61,991 bases of DNA, from positions 1 to 61,991 of the forward strand of contig JAFQZL010000012.1 in assembly GCA_017405945.1 (NCBI GenBank), given 5' to 3'. A program made the position numbers and the translations under genes. This DNA comes from Acidaminococcaceae bacterium. Its GTDB lineage: Bacteria; Bacillota; Negativicutes; Acidaminococcales; Acidaminococcaceae. Positions 37,017 through 45,449 of this stretch are shown here, piece after piece. Numbering within the stretch: the first letter of the stretch is position 1; every line of letters begins with the position of its first letter. Under the pieces are notes generated by a model, which worked only from the letters and a program-made list of their open reading frames with translations, did not search any database and was not told where the DNA came from.

Positions 37017-37130
37017 GCGGGAAGAGGAAACCGGCCTGATAAGCCGAATACATAAAGATTAAAGCGGGAAAAGGAAACCGGTCTGATAAGTCGAATATAT
37101 GAAGACTAAAGATTGAAAAGGAAGCCGGCC
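37017..37130. repeat. 47-bp tandem repeat, about 2.4 copies
   Basis: The unit beginning GCGGGAAGAGGAAACCGG (37017) recurs at 37064 with few changes and partially near 37111. It fills the spacer between the WYL regulator and the phosphoesterase gene. There is no spacer diversity, so it is not CRISPR. Confidence 0.75.
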
Positions 37131-37178
37131 AGTAATTAATTGTCAGTGAATAATCAGTTGATGAACAGCTAACAGGTT

Positions 37179-37880
37179 ATGAAAGATTTATTCGGTTATG
37201 CCCGGGTGATCGCCATCGGCGACGTCCACGGCATGTATGAAAAGTTAACAGCGCTGATGGAAAAAATCAAATTTGACCCGGAAGAAGACCTGCTGGTTTT
37301 CCTTGGGGACTATATCGACCGCGGTCCGGATTCTGTCAAATGCCTGCAGTATGTGTATGACCTGCAGTACCGGAACCCGGATTCCGTCATCTGCCTGATG
37401 GGGAATCACGAGGTGATGCTTTCTTCCTACCTTATAGAGAAGCGGGGCATCTATAATACCCTGATCGGCGATTACTCGGAGTCCTGGCTGGAGAACGGAG
37501 GCTTCCAGACGCTGCAGCAACTGAAGGAAACAGACGCAAAGAAACGGGAAGAACTGCTGGCATGGGTTACGGATCTTCCGGTTAAGTACCAGTATCAGGA
37601 GTTTTTCTTCTGCCACGCCGGCATTGACCCGGACGTGCCGCTGTCCGTGCAGAATGAATACGATATGCTCTGGCGGCGCCGTAAGTGGTGGGAACAGTAT
37701 AAGGGCGCGGAAACCATCGTGGCCGGGCACACGCCCATACAGAAGATAAAAAAGGGGACGAGAAGCGTGAAGCCGCTGTTTTTGCCGAACCGCGTCATCA
37801 TGTGTGATACCGGCGCGTACATGGCCGGCGGGAAACTGAGCGGCGTGGACGTGCTGAGCCGAAAAGTCTGGCAGACTTAA
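37179..37880 (+). CDS. Calcineurin-like metallophosphoesterase (PrpE/ApaH-like)
   Basis: 233 residues. The metal-binding motifs are complete: GDVHGMYEKL (Asp15, His17), GDYIDRGPDS, LMGNHEVM, a later His in FCHAGIDP and VAGHTP. This arrangement is shared by protein Ser/Thr phosphatases and diadenosine tetraphosphatases of the PPP family. The physiological substrate cannot be decided. The ribosome site is weak. It ends 27 bases before the glutaredoxin-like gene. Confidence 0.9.
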   Translation: MKDLFGYARVIAIGDVHGMYEKLTALMEKIKFDPEEDLLVFLGDYIDRGPDSVKCLQYVYDLQYRNPDSVICLMGNHEVMLSSYLIEKRGIYNTLIGDYSESWLENGGFQTLQQLKETDAKKREELLAWVTDLPVKYQYQEFFFCHAGIDPDVPLSVQNEYDMLWRRRKWWEQYKGAETIVAGHTPIQKIKKGTRSVKPLFLPNRVIMCDTGAYMAGGKLSGVDVLSRKVWQT

Positions 37881-37907
37881 ATATTTTTTAAATGAGAGGG
37901 TTTAAAA

Positions 37908-38159
37908 ATGAGTAAGGTAACAATTTACGGGAGTCTTCTTTGTCCGGATACGCAGGAAGCGTTGAAACTTCTTGATGAAAAGAAAATAGGGTATGACTTT
38001 AAAAACATTTCCGGCGAGCTGGCGGACCTGAAAGCATTTTTGCAGATCCGTGATACGGATGAAAAGTTTAACGCTGTACGTCAAAGGGGCGGCATCGGGA
38101 TTCCGTGCTTCGTACTGGGAGAAGGGAAAATATCTTTAGATGTAAAAGATGTGTTGTAA
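37908..38159 (+). CDS. Glutaredoxin-like small protein
   Basis: 83 residues with a thioredoxin-like start (VTIYGSLLCPDTQEAL) and the cis-Pro region GGIGIPCFV. The active site has one Cys in CPDT rather than CPxC, so it would be a monothiol type. Similar proteins are annotated glutaredoxin-related. GAGAGGG precedes the ATG. It is 27 bases after the phosphoesterase and probably shares its transcript, which ends at 38251-38278. Confidence 0.82.
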   Translation: MSKVTIYGSLLCPDTQEALKLLDEKKIGYDFKNISGELADLKAFLQIRDTDEKFNAVRQRGGIGIPCFVLGEGKISLDVKDVL

Positions 38160-38250
38160 AACCAAATGCATGAAGTTGCGGCATTGTAATCGTGTTAGTA
38201 AGATTTACGACAAATAATTAAAATCATATCAGACCGGAGATTTCTTTCAC

Positions 38251-38278
38251 AGCGCCTGCGAGTGCAGGCGCTTTTTTC
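38251..38278 (+). terminator. Rho-independent terminator after the glutaredoxin-like gene
   Basis: AGCGCCTGC pairs with GCAGGCGCT around a GAGT loop, followed by TTTTTCG. Confidence 0.92.
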
Positions 38279-38280
38279 GT

Positions 38281-38533
38281 CTGCATGCTGTTTTTCTTTT
38301 CGTTCAAAAATATATTTATGGTTAAAATTGTAATCAAAAACATAGTTAAGATTCTCTTTTCGCCCGTGCGAGAGAGGACTTTTGGACAGATAATTTTTTA
38401 TAATAAAGGTGGAAGACCAAATGGAGAGGGATAATCTGGTAATAGAAAATATATTTTAAAGAACTATTAGAATAAAATTTTTGTTAACTATAATCAATAA
38501 AACAAATAAATTATATAAATTTATAATTAAGTA
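38281..38533. other. AT-rich spacer without a recognisable gene
   Basis: Strongly AT-rich sequence between the terminator and the next promoter. I see no open frame with a ribosome site; TATAAT-like strings are frequent and not individually informative. Confidence 0.5.
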
Positions 38534-38563
38534 TTGACAACACCGCCGACAATAAATTATAAT
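38534..38563 (+). promoter_or_regulatory. Promoter of the DIP1984-family gene
   Basis: TTGACA, 18 bp, TATAAT, 55 bases before the start codon. Confidence 0.75.
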
Positions 38564-38617
38564 AATTACGGAAAACGTTGAAGTGATTCAGTAAGTTGTG
38601 ACAGGAGGCAGATAACC

Positions 38618-39076
38618 ATGAAACTGGCAGAAGCGTTGCAGGAACGGTCGGACATCAACAAACGAATCAGCGAGCTGAGGCGCAGGCTGGAGAACTGCCT
38701 GCTGGTGCAGGAAGGGGAAGAGCCGGCAGAAGATCCGATGGACCTGCTGAACAAGCTGGATTCCTCAACGGAACGGCTGGAAACGTTGGTAGCATCCATC
38801 AACGAAACAAACTGCAATACAAGGGTAGACGGAATGACTCTTACGGAATTGATTGCAAGAAAGGATGCTTTAACACTCAGACATTCTGCGTATAAAGAAC
38901 TGGTTTATAGCGCAGGAAACAACACATACAGGGCCAGAGGAACGGAAATCAAAGTGAAAGCCGTCATCAAAGCGGCAGAGTTGCAAAAAACAGTAGACAG
39001 CCTGGCGAAAGAGATCCGGAAGCTTGACAATAAATTACAGGAAACCAACTGGAAAACGGAACTGGTGGAGAAATAA
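38618..39076 (+). CDS. DIP1984 family protein
   Basis: 152 residues, almost entirely charged helices. The N-terminal KLAEALQERSDINKRISELR and the central SINETNCNTRVDGMTLTELI identify the DIP1984 family (sometimes called septicolysin-like), whose function is not established. It is probably a coiled-coil oligomer. ACAGGAGG gives a strong ribosome site. It has its own consensus promoter. Confidence 0.88.
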   Translation: MKLAEALQERSDINKRISELRRRLENCLLVQEGEEPAEDPMDLLNKLDSSTERLETLVASINETNCNTRVDGMTLTELIARKDALTLRHSAYKELVYSAGNNTYRARGTEIKVKAVIKAAELQKTVDSLAKEIRKLDNKLQETNWKTELVEK

Positions 39077-39408
39077 AGGAGTTGTGTCCCGGAAGGGTGT
39101 TGTTACATAACAATTGAACAGACGGTAACCTTACAGGGGGCGTATCAGGCGGCAACTGCCGAAGTTGCAAGCGCAATATTTGCCATATCTCGCACCGGGC
39201 CATGCGTTTACTAATTCATCGTTACCGGCCCAATCGCGTACGAGCGTACCGTAATCGTGATCATTCATTACCGGATATGAACTGTAAGGCGAGGGTGGTG
39301 TAAGGGGAATTTCACTGAAATAATTTCATTCCGGTACATCAGCATTGACACCGGAGAACCGCGTTGGCGAAGAGAATCAGTACGTTAGGGCAAACGGAGG
39401 TGTTGCCG
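39077..39408. other. Spacer of about 330 bases without a supported gene
   Basis: No frame with a convincing ribosome site is present. A 29-codon frame near 39204 encodes an Arg/Tyr-rich peptide but has no Shine-Dalgarno. The last bases hold GGAGGT, the ribosome site of the PHP gene. Confidence 0.5.
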
Positions 39409-40257
39409 ATGAATTCCAAAGTTGACCTGCACATGCATTCCAGGGCTTCGGACGGTTCGGACTGGATCCCCGGCCTGCTGCGGAAAATTCAGAAACTGGG
39501 GATCCGGACCTTCGCGCTGACCGATCACGATACGGTCAAAGGCGTGCAGCGGATGGAAAAAATAGTCCCTGACGGCATACGCTTCATCAGAGGGATAGAG
39601 CTCTCCTGTAAAACGGAAGTGGCAAAGTGCCATATCCTCGGTTACAACTATGACCTGAAACAAAAAGAGTTCCTGGACTTTGTGGCGGAAGCCTACGGGG
39701 TCCGGATCAACAAAACCCATAACCGCCTGCGCTATATGGAAGAGGAGTTCGGTTTTCAGTTTACCGCTGAGGAAAAAGAAGCGCAGCTGAAAAACCCCGG
39801 CAAGTTGCAGCTGAAACTGTTGCTGGAAAAGAAACTGCGGCAGCTGCATCCCGGCGCGGAACCGGTGGATATCTTCGTGACCTACTTCAAAAACCTGCCC
39901 AGCGGCAGGGTGGACGCGGCCCGCGCCATCCGGGCAATCAAAAATGCCGGGGGGATTGCTGTCTGGGCGCATCCGCTGGGAGGCACGGGGGAAAAACGCC
40001 TGACCAAGGAACAGTTTGCCGCCCAGCTGCGGACGCTGAAAGAAGCAGGGATCGCAGGACTGGAATGCTACTATTCCGAATACACGGCGGAGGAATCGGA
40101 AATGCTGCGGCAGGCAGCGATGGAACAGGGGCTGCGGATCAGCGGCGGCAGCGACTACCACGGCAGGAATAAAAAGCACCTGCACCTGGGGATGCTGAAT
40201 AAGGATGACGCAATAATAACAGAAGATAAACTGAGTGTGCTTAAGCTGCTGGGATAA
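39409..40257 (+). CDS. PHP-domain phosphoesterase
   Basis: 282 residues. The PHP metal site is visible: VDLHMHSRASDGS at the N-terminus, LTDHDTVKG, EL in GIELSCK, HILGYNY, WAHPLGG, and GGSDYHG near the end. Such stand-alone PHP proteins act on nucleotide or sugar phosphates (for example 3',5'-nucleoside bisphosphate). The frame is open from 39364, but ATG 39409 has GGAGGT eight bases upstream and the family N-terminus. Confidence 0.9.
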   Translation: MNSKVDLHMHSRASDGSDWIPGLLRKIQKLGIRTFALTDHDTVKGVQRMEKIVPDGIRFIRGIELSCKTEVAKCHILGYNYDLKQKEFLDFVAEAYGVRINKTHNRLRYMEEEFGFQFTAEEKEAQLKNPGKLQLKLLLEKKLRQLHPGAEPVDIFVTYFKNLPSGRVDAARAIRAIKNAGGIAVWAHPLGGTGEKRLTKEQFAAQLRTLKEAGIAGLECYYSEYTAEESEMLRQAAMEQGLRISGGSDYHGRNKKHLHLGMLNKDDAIITEDKLSVLKLLG

Positions 40258-40319
40258 CAGCAGCTTGCATTGCTGACATCAACAGTTTCTGATGTCCGGC
40301 AATGATTTTGGAGGACGCT

Positions 40320-41402
40320 ATGGGCGTGAGTTTTATTATTGGTGACGTTACAACCCTGCAGGCGGATGCGGTTGTCAACGTCATTAATTATGAGATGGAA
40401 GACGGCGGCAGCGTGAATCATGTCATTCATGCAGCGGCAGGACCTGAATTAAAAGAGTACTGCGAAACGACAGACCGTTGTCCTGTAAGCGGAGCGAAGC
40501 TGACGCCCGCTTTCAATCTGCCTGCCCGCTATATTATTCACACCGTGGCCCCACTGTGGCGGGATGGCAGAGAACAGGAAGAAAAATGGCTGGCAGCCAG
40601 CTATCTGCGTTCTCTGGAATTAGCGGCGAAATACAACTGCCGGAAGGTTGCGATTCCTGTATTTTCTGCCGGCTATTCCGGTTTTCCGTCCGGGAAAGCG
40701 CTTCAGATTGCCTATGATACATGCCGGTATTGCCTTACAGAAAAAAATATTACGGCGGATATCCTTCTTGTGCTTTATGCCCGGGATACAGGCTGTAACA
40801 TACAGGCTGAAAGTGCTGCAGCTATGTTCTACACGGTGGCGGAGTATGTAAAGTCGCATCATCAGCTTGAAGAAGACAGAATAAGAATGCTGCGGCTTGC
40901 GGAAGGCGCGAAACCCTATTTCCCGGAAGAAGCGCAACGTATCCGGAAAATTATGATGCCTGACGGCGCCACGATGATCGTTGTGCCGCAAGGTGCCAGG
41001 GTACAGTACTCTGTGCGCTCCGTGCGTCCTGAGGAGAAGGACCTGCCGGATAAGAAAGATTTTGTTCCTGAAGACCCCTTCACGAAGACGCTGTTGCGTT
41101 ACATGGACGCAAAAGGAATGACAGCGCCCATGGTTTACAGTGACGCAGGCTATGACCGGAAACTGTTTTCCAAAATCCAGAGCGATCCGGAGTATCATCC
41201 CAGAAAATATACGGTGGTACGTTTTGCCCTGGCGCTGAAACTGAACCCGGAAGAAACAGAAGACCTGTTGAACGCTGCGGGTTTTGCCCTGTCGCGCAGC
41301 ATGCTTGTCGATCTTGTCATCGCATATTGCATCGAGAACAATATGCGATCGGTATGGGAAGTGAACAGCATTTTAGAAAACTGGGGGCTGGAAACCATCT
41401 GA
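40320..41402 (+). CDS. Macrodomain protein with C-terminal helical (XRE-like) domain
   Basis: 360 residues. The first ~175 residues are a macrodomain: VSFIIGDVTTLQADAVVNVI, GGSVNHVIHAAAG, and a phosphate-loop GYSGFPSGKALQIAY. The usual VNAAN is changed to VNVIN. The C-terminal ~115 residues (DRKLFSKIQSDPEYHP, FALALKLNPEETEDLLNAAG) look like a helix-turn-helix-type domain found attached to macrodomains in other Firmicutes. Macrodomains bind or hydrolyse ADP-ribose. GGAGG precedes ATG 40320. Its last codons lie inside a 31-bp direct repeat shared with the region after the next gene. Confidence 0.85.
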   Translation: MGVSFIIGDVTTLQADAVVNVINYEMEDGGSVNHVIHAAAGPELKEYCETTDRCPVSGAKLTPAFNLPARYIIHTVAPLWRDGREQEEKWLAASYLRSLELAAKYNCRKVAIPVFSAGYSGFPSGKALQIAYDTCRYCLTEKNITADILLVLYARDTGCNIQAESAAAMFYTVAEYVKSHHQLEEDRIRMLRLAEGAKPYFPEEAQRIRKIMMPDGATMIVVPQGARVQYSVRSVRPEEKDLPDKKDFVPEDPFTKTLLRYMDAKGMTAPMVYSDAGYDRKLFSKIQSDPEYHPRKYTVVRFALALKLNPEETEDLLNAAGFALSRSMLVDLVIAYCIENNMRSVWEVNSILENWGLETI

Positions 41403-41420
41403 AAATGTCGCCATCATGGC
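41390..41420 (+). repeat. 31-bp direct repeat, copy 1 (includes the end of the macrodomain gene)
   Basis: GGAAACCATCTGAAAATG plus GTCGCC-type continuation to ATGGC; it contains the last codons and stop of the macrodomain gene. An identical copy is at 42574-42604, after the ORF6N gene. Confidence 0.9.
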
Positions 41421-41491
41421 AATCACGGTCAAAGCCACAAGATACGATTTTGAACGAAAGAGTAAATGAATAAAGTCAGTAGTCAGGAAAC

Positions 41492-41519
41492 ACCCCGGCA
41501 TTACGTCGGGGTATTTTTT
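41492..41519 (+). terminator. Rho-independent terminator before the ORF6N gene
   Basis: ACCCCG pairs with CGGGGT around a nine-base loop, followed by ATTTTTTG. Confidence 0.75.
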
Positions 41520-41603
41520 GCGTTAAGAGGCTTTTCTTTTCCTAAACTCAGTGCTATAATAATAGCGAACAATTGTTCAATTTATTATACAGGGAGGTTA
41601 TTT

Positions 41604-42515
41604 ATGGAAAAAGATACAGAAGTAATACCGTTGGAAGATGGCGATATCAAACGCAGGATATTTACGATCCGGGGGAGACAGGTGATGCTGGACAGTGATT
41701 TGGCAGAACTGTACGGGTATGAAGTAAAGAACCTGAACCGTCAGGTTAAGAGGAATGCAAGACGATTCCCGGAAGATTTTATGTTTAAGCTTACACGAGA
41801 TGAAGTGGATAGTCTCGTGAAGTGCCAAATTGTCACTTCACGAATATCTCGTATGTTCCAGGGACAGTCTGGCGGTCGTAGAAAATTGCCTAATGTCTTT
41901 ACAGAACAGGGTATTTATATGCTGGCTACCGTTTTGAAAGGTGAATTAGCAGAAACGCAAAGCATTTTTATTATGCGGGCTTTCCGGGAAATGCGGCACT
42001 TCGTCGCCAACAACGCCGCTCTGTTTGACCGGATCAGCAAAGTGGAACTGAAGCAGCTGGAAACGGACAAAAAGTTTGACCAGCTTTTTGAGTATATTGG
42101 CGAACACACAGAAACAAACCAGAAACTCTTTTTTGATGGACAAATTTATGATGCGTTCAGCCTGCTTATAGAGTTGATACAGAAAGCAGATCAGGAAATT
42201 ATCCTGATAGACGGATATGTGGATGTGAGTACGCTGAACGTATTAGCGAAGAAAAAGTCCGGTGTGGCCGTGACAATTTATACATTCAAAAAGACAAAAC
42301 TGACAGTACAGGACGTTGCTGTCTTTAATGCGCAGTACCCACAGCTGGAAGTAAAATACACCAGTGTTTTTCATGACCGGTTTCTGATTTTGGACGGGAA
42401 GACCGTTTATCATATCGGAGCGTCGCTAAAGGATGCGGGGAAGAAATGCTTTGCGGTTTCGCTGATGAAAGATGCAGGGCCTGAACTGATGAAAAAACTG
42501 GCGCAATGCAAGTAG
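41604..42515 (+). CDS. ORF6N-domain protein with C-terminal PLD-like region
   Basis: 303 residues. The N-terminal half is an ORF6N (KilA-N-related) DNA-binding domain: RRIFTIRGRQVMLDSDLAEL, VKNLNRQVKRNARRFPEDFM, LPNVFTEQGIYMLATVL, FREMRHFV. The C-terminal half holds HDRFLILDGKTVYHIGASLKD, resembling a phospholipase-D-like half site. Such proteins are typical of phages and mobile islands, often linked to toxin or abortive functions. AGGGAGG precedes ATG 41604; the upstream open frame runs through a terminator. The gene is flanked by identical 31-bp direct repeats, suggesting it arrived as a cassette. Confidence 0.88.
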   Translation: MEKDTEVIPLEDGDIKRRIFTIRGRQVMLDSDLAELYGYEVKNLNRQVKRNARRFPEDFMFKLTRDEVDSLVKCQIVTSRISRMFQGQSGGRRKLPNVFTEQGIYMLATVLKGELAETQSIFIMRAFREMRHFVANNAALFDRISKVELKQLETDKKFDQLFEYIGEHTETNQKLFFDGQIYDAFSLLIELIQKADQEIILIDGYVDVSTLNVLAKKKSGVAVTIYTFKKTKLTVQDVAVFNAQYPQLEVKYTSVFHDRFLILDGKTVYHIGASLKDAGKKCFAVSLMKDAGPELMKKLAQCK

Positions 42516-42573
42516 AGTTATAACCTGAGGTTTCAGTTTGGAATTTCACCAGCGATGAGGTGAGCTTGGCCCG

Positions 42574-42604
42574 GGAAACCATCTGAAAATGTCGCCATCA
42601 TGGC
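42574..42604 (+). repeat. 31-bp direct repeat, copy 2
   Basis: Identical to 41390-41420. Here it carries a detached fragment of the macrodomain gene end (GAAACCATCTGA), showing that a segment was duplicated or inserted between the two copies. Confidence 0.9.
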
Positions 42605-42754
42605 GACCACGACCATGAATAAATGTGCTATAGTGATAATGCAAGCGGGAACAAATGTTACGCAAAACAGTCCTTCACGGCAGTCCCTGCATTGGAAGCA
42701 GGCTTACCGGACTGTGAAGGACTATATTTGACTACATTTCGGGGAGGGATTCCA

Positions 42755-43315
42755 ATGAAAAAGTTGTTTATGGCCGTGTTGACGTTTATCCTGGTAAGCT
42801 TTTCCGCAGTGGGGCTTGCGGCAAGGTTTGACACCTGCGCGTTGCTGATTGCAGACGCGGATATGAAAACAGAAGACTATATGAATAAAGTCAGCGACTG
42901 TTTAAAAGAAAGCCCGAACGTTGTATTTGGAACAAAGATCCAAACCAAATATCAGGAGTACTGGTTTGAAAAAGGCGAACTTGAGGAAGGCAAAATTACG
43001 CCGCAGGTTTTATTTGAGTTCAGAAAGTTCAGCGGCTACGATAAATGCCTGTATCTCATTACCGAGAAAACCATAGAAAAAACCAGGCAGCGCATAGGCT
43101 GGGGTTCTTACGATAAAACCAGGGCTTCCGTTAATATCAAAGGCTTTCTGGTCGGGCAGGACGCCAGCGGCGCCGATAAAATCCTGAAGATGATCAATGT
43201 AACACAAAACGCAGATTCTGACACGAGTGATTTACGTGCCAAACGGGCCGCTTTTGAAAAAGCGATGAAAGAACTGGCAAAACAGTTTAACCAGTATCTG
43301 AAGAGCGGGAAATAA
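42755..43315 (+). CDS. Exported hypothetical protein
   Basis: 186 residues with a clear signal peptide (KKLFMAVLTFILVSFSAVGLAA). The mature part has a possible alpha/beta fold, a KCLYLITEKTIEKTRQRIGW segment and a basic helical C-terminus. I do not recognise the family. GGGGAGGGA gives a strong ribosome site; the open frame upstream of ATG 42755 has no support. Probably acts in the periplasm or outside the cell. Function unknown. Confidence 0.75.
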   Translation: MKKLFMAVLTFILVSFSAVGLAARFDTCALLIADADMKTEDYMNKVSDCLKESPNVVFGTKIQTKYQEYWFEKGELEEGKITPQVLFEFRKFSGYDKCLYLITEKTIEKTRQRIGWGSYDKTRASVNIKGFLVGQDASGADKILKMINVTQNADSDTSDLRAKRAAFEKAMKELAKQFNQYLKSGK

Positions 43316-43412
43316 AAAGCTGAGAGTTATAACCCGTGGCATAATCTTGTTACGTGAACGATTTACACAGCACATAAATTCATGTAATGTATATTTCAGA
43401 ACATTTCATGAG

Positions 43413-43442
43413 TTGACAAAATATAAAAAGCAGAGTTATAAT
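43413..43442 (+). promoter_or_regulatory. Promoter of the 50-residue small gene
   Basis: TTGACA, 18 bp, TATAAT, about 88 bases before the ATG at 43531. Confidence 0.75.
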
Positions 43443-43456
43443 TGCTCTCAGAGATT

Positions 43457-43490
43457 ACGGATATGATTAATTTTCAAACTACATATCCGT
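43457..43490 (+). promoter_or_regulatory. Inverted repeat in the leader of the small gene
   Basis: ACGGATATG (43457-43465) is the exact reverse complement of CATATCCGT (43482-43490) with a 16-base spacer. It lies just downstream of the expected transcription start, so it may be an operator or an mRNA hairpin. Confidence 0.6.
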
Positions 43491-43530
43491 TAACATAACT
43501 ATTAATCTGAACGGAAAGGAGGACTACTAA

Positions 43531-43683
43531 ATGAAAGCGTTGCGCTTATTTATTCCAAAACCGAATAGCATTCAATGCAATCGACATTCATATCTTTTGG
43601 GTATGCATGATGATGGAAGTTTGGTTGTCCTGCCGGAAGTTCGGATGGTAAAAGGACGATTGCGTGGCTGTCAGTGTATGTAG
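43531..43683 (+). CDS. Small protein, 50 residues
   Basis: A short frame, MKALRLFIPKPNSIQ to GRLRGCQCM, preceded by AAAGGAGG at ideal spacing and by a TTGACA/TATAAT promoter. The product is basic (several Arg/Lys/His) with three Cys, two of them in the C-terminal Cys-Gln-Cys-Met. No known family. The full expression signals make it likely to be real despite its size. Function unknown. Confidence 0.6.
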   Translation: MKALRLFIPKPNSIQCNRHSYLLGMHDDGSLVVLPEVRMVKGRLRGCQCM

Positions 43684-43814
43684 TCATGCTGTATCCTGTG
43701 CCGGCCACACGGTGTTTTGCCGTGTCGTGGCGGTTGCAGTGCAGCGGACCGGGAATCTGCCGTCAGCAGTCTGGTCGCACAATCCGTATAACTATATAAA
43801 CGCAAGGACAACAG

Positions 43815-43857
43815 AACTTCTGAATTCCTGCAGACGCAGGAGTCGGAAGTTTTTTTG
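43815..43857 (+). terminator. Rho-independent terminator after the small gene
   Basis: AACTTC/GAAGTT forms the base and CCTGC/GCAGG the top of a 37-base hairpin, followed by seven Ts. The rest of 43684-44056 has no supported gene; a start-less open frame of about 56 codons ending at TGA near 44013 (YGHGLIYNYS) may be a gene remnant. Confidence 0.75.
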
Positions 43858-44056
43858 TTGCCCGTATAAACCGTAACAGATTTGAAAAAGAGATTTTGCC
43901 GCAGAATTTCTGTATGCCGCATGAACGCTGGGATGCAGAGAATCAGCAAGTCCGTACTTATGGACATGGTTTGATTTACAATTATAGCAGGGAAGTCAAT
44001 ACCAGCTTTAAATGAAAAACTTATTGCAACAAGCTTGAAAATGAGGACGACTGAGC

Positions 44057-44731
44057 ATGGACTATATAAAAAATGTAAAACAGTTATTTACAGAAACACC
44101 CCCACAGTGGGATAAAATTTCATGCATTTTGAATGAGCAGCACTTTACAAAAGAAGAACTGGCAGACATTGCGATACATATAGTTAATAATTGCTTTTGC
44201 GAGTATAAGGAAGCAACAGAGTACCGGGGACTGGAAAGCGTAGATATCAAAACTACAAATAGTTATTATTTGGTTGAGTCCTTAAAGATATTGTTGCAGT
44301 GTGGTCTGGATCCCAATGTCAGCGTACATGGGGATAATGCTATATGGTACACTCAGTATGTTGATATTCCAAATGTTGCGGCATCAGCTATGCGCCTGCT
44401 TCTGGAACATGGTGGTAATCCGAATATTACTGTGGATGACGACCCTGAAAGGCTGTTTGAAGATATTGATGATAAAGTGTTTGAAGACGCGTATGTATAC
44501 GGATTTGAATATGTTGTTCAGTGCTGGCTGGTCCTGTTAGCATTTGGTGGGCAATCGAAATATAACGTAAACCCGATTAAAATGATGGATGGCTATAAAA
44601 TTGATATCTTTAAAGATTTTGAAAACTACGATTATGTATTTGGTTCGGTATATGAGGAAGAGGATAAGCGAAACCGTTTTGCTATGCTGATCTTTGATAA
44701 ACGAACAAGAATGGTAGTTGCTCACAGTTGA
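44057..44731 (+). CDS. Hypothetical ankyrin-like protein
   Basis: 224 residues, AT-rich codon use compared with the housekeeping genes. Two weak ankyrin-like helical repeats are visible: LVESLKILLQCGLDPNVSV and AASAMRLLLEHGGNPNITV. The C-terminus is acidic. Proteins of this kind are common as immunity proteins of polymorphic toxins, but no toxin gene is adjacent. GAGGA precedes the ATG. Function unknown. Confidence 0.72.
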   Translation: MDYIKNVKQLFTETPPQWDKISCILNEQHFTKEELADIAIHIVNNCFCEYKEATEYRGLESVDIKTTNSYYLVESLKILLQCGLDPNVSVHGDNAIWYTQYVDIPNVAASAMRLLLEHGGNPNITVDDDPERLFEDIDDKVFEDAYVYGFEYVVQCWLVLLAFGGQSKYNVNPIKMMDGYKIDIFKDFENYDYVFGSVYEEEDKRNRFAMLIFDKRTRMVVAHS

Positions 44732-44769
44732 ATATGACGTCTGGTGAGGATATATGAGGAAGTGAATTT

Positions 44770-45438
44770 ATGAGAAGACTTGATAATGCAAAGACATATA
44801 ACTGTCCATTGCGATTCGCAATAATAGAATGTGAGGCCGGTTGGACTCATATGGTTTGTGATTTTAATGGGACTGTATTGAAGTTTTGTATTAGTTGTGA
44901 GTTGGGCAATCAACCTGGCGCTCTCATACAGGCCGCATACTCATTTAATACATACGAAGATAATTACGATGGCATCCGTACCATTGAAGTTGAGAGAGAG
45001 GATGGCATCCCGGATTTAGAAGGGAATTGCTGGGATTTTGTTGTGGTTCGCACATTTTTCACATGGGAAGAAGAACCTCAATCGGCCAAGTGGCGGATTG
45101 TCTTGAATCCTCAAGATTATGGCCCGGAAAATTTCCCCTTGGAAATTACGATAGACAGATGGGATATTGACGTGACAAAGCAATATAAGTTTACTGTCAT
45201 GTATCGTGATTTGTGTTATGCCATTGCCAAGTGTTTTACGGATGTTTTAAAAGAGCACGGCTTTATGGGATATCATTACGGTACCTACACCGATGATATC
45301 AACATTAGGGAATTGTTGATTATCAAGGCTTATGCTTTGGGTATTCTCAGCAATCTTACTTCGATAGATAAGGTTCCGGAATACAGATACGATTTTACGT
45401 ATGAAGAAGAGCTGCAGCTTTTAATGATGGAAATGTAA
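44770..45438 (+). CDS. Hypothetical protein upstream of rtcB
   Basis: 222 residues, soluble, no motifs I recognise; rich in aromatic residues and acidic groups (AYSFNTYEDNYDGIRTIEVE). Codon use is AT-rich like its neighbours. GAGGAAG precedes the ATG, and the stop is 12 bases before rtcB, so it is probably cotranscribed with the RNA-repair genes. Could be an immunity-type or accessory protein. Function unknown. Confidence 0.72.
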   Translation: MRRLDNAKTYNCPLRFAIIECEAGWTHMVCDFNGTVLKFCISCELGNQPGALIQAAYSFNTYEDNYDGIRTIEVEREDGIPDLEGNCWDFVVVRTFFTWEEEPQSAKWRIVLNPQDYGPENFPLEITIDRWDIDVTKQYKFTVMYRDLCYAIAKCFTDVLKEHGFMGYHYGTYTDDINIRELLIIKAYALGILSNLTSIDKVPEYRYDFTYEEELQLLMMEM

Positions 45439-45449
45439 GGAGTAAAAAA

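Noticed and set aside
37017..37130. Possible CRISPR array
   Set aside because: The repeats are directly tandem with no unique spacers and no cas genes are in the window.
43664..43876. Plus-strand frame of 70 codons
   Set aside because: It overlaps the better-supported 50-residue gene and runs through its terminator; no ribosome site.
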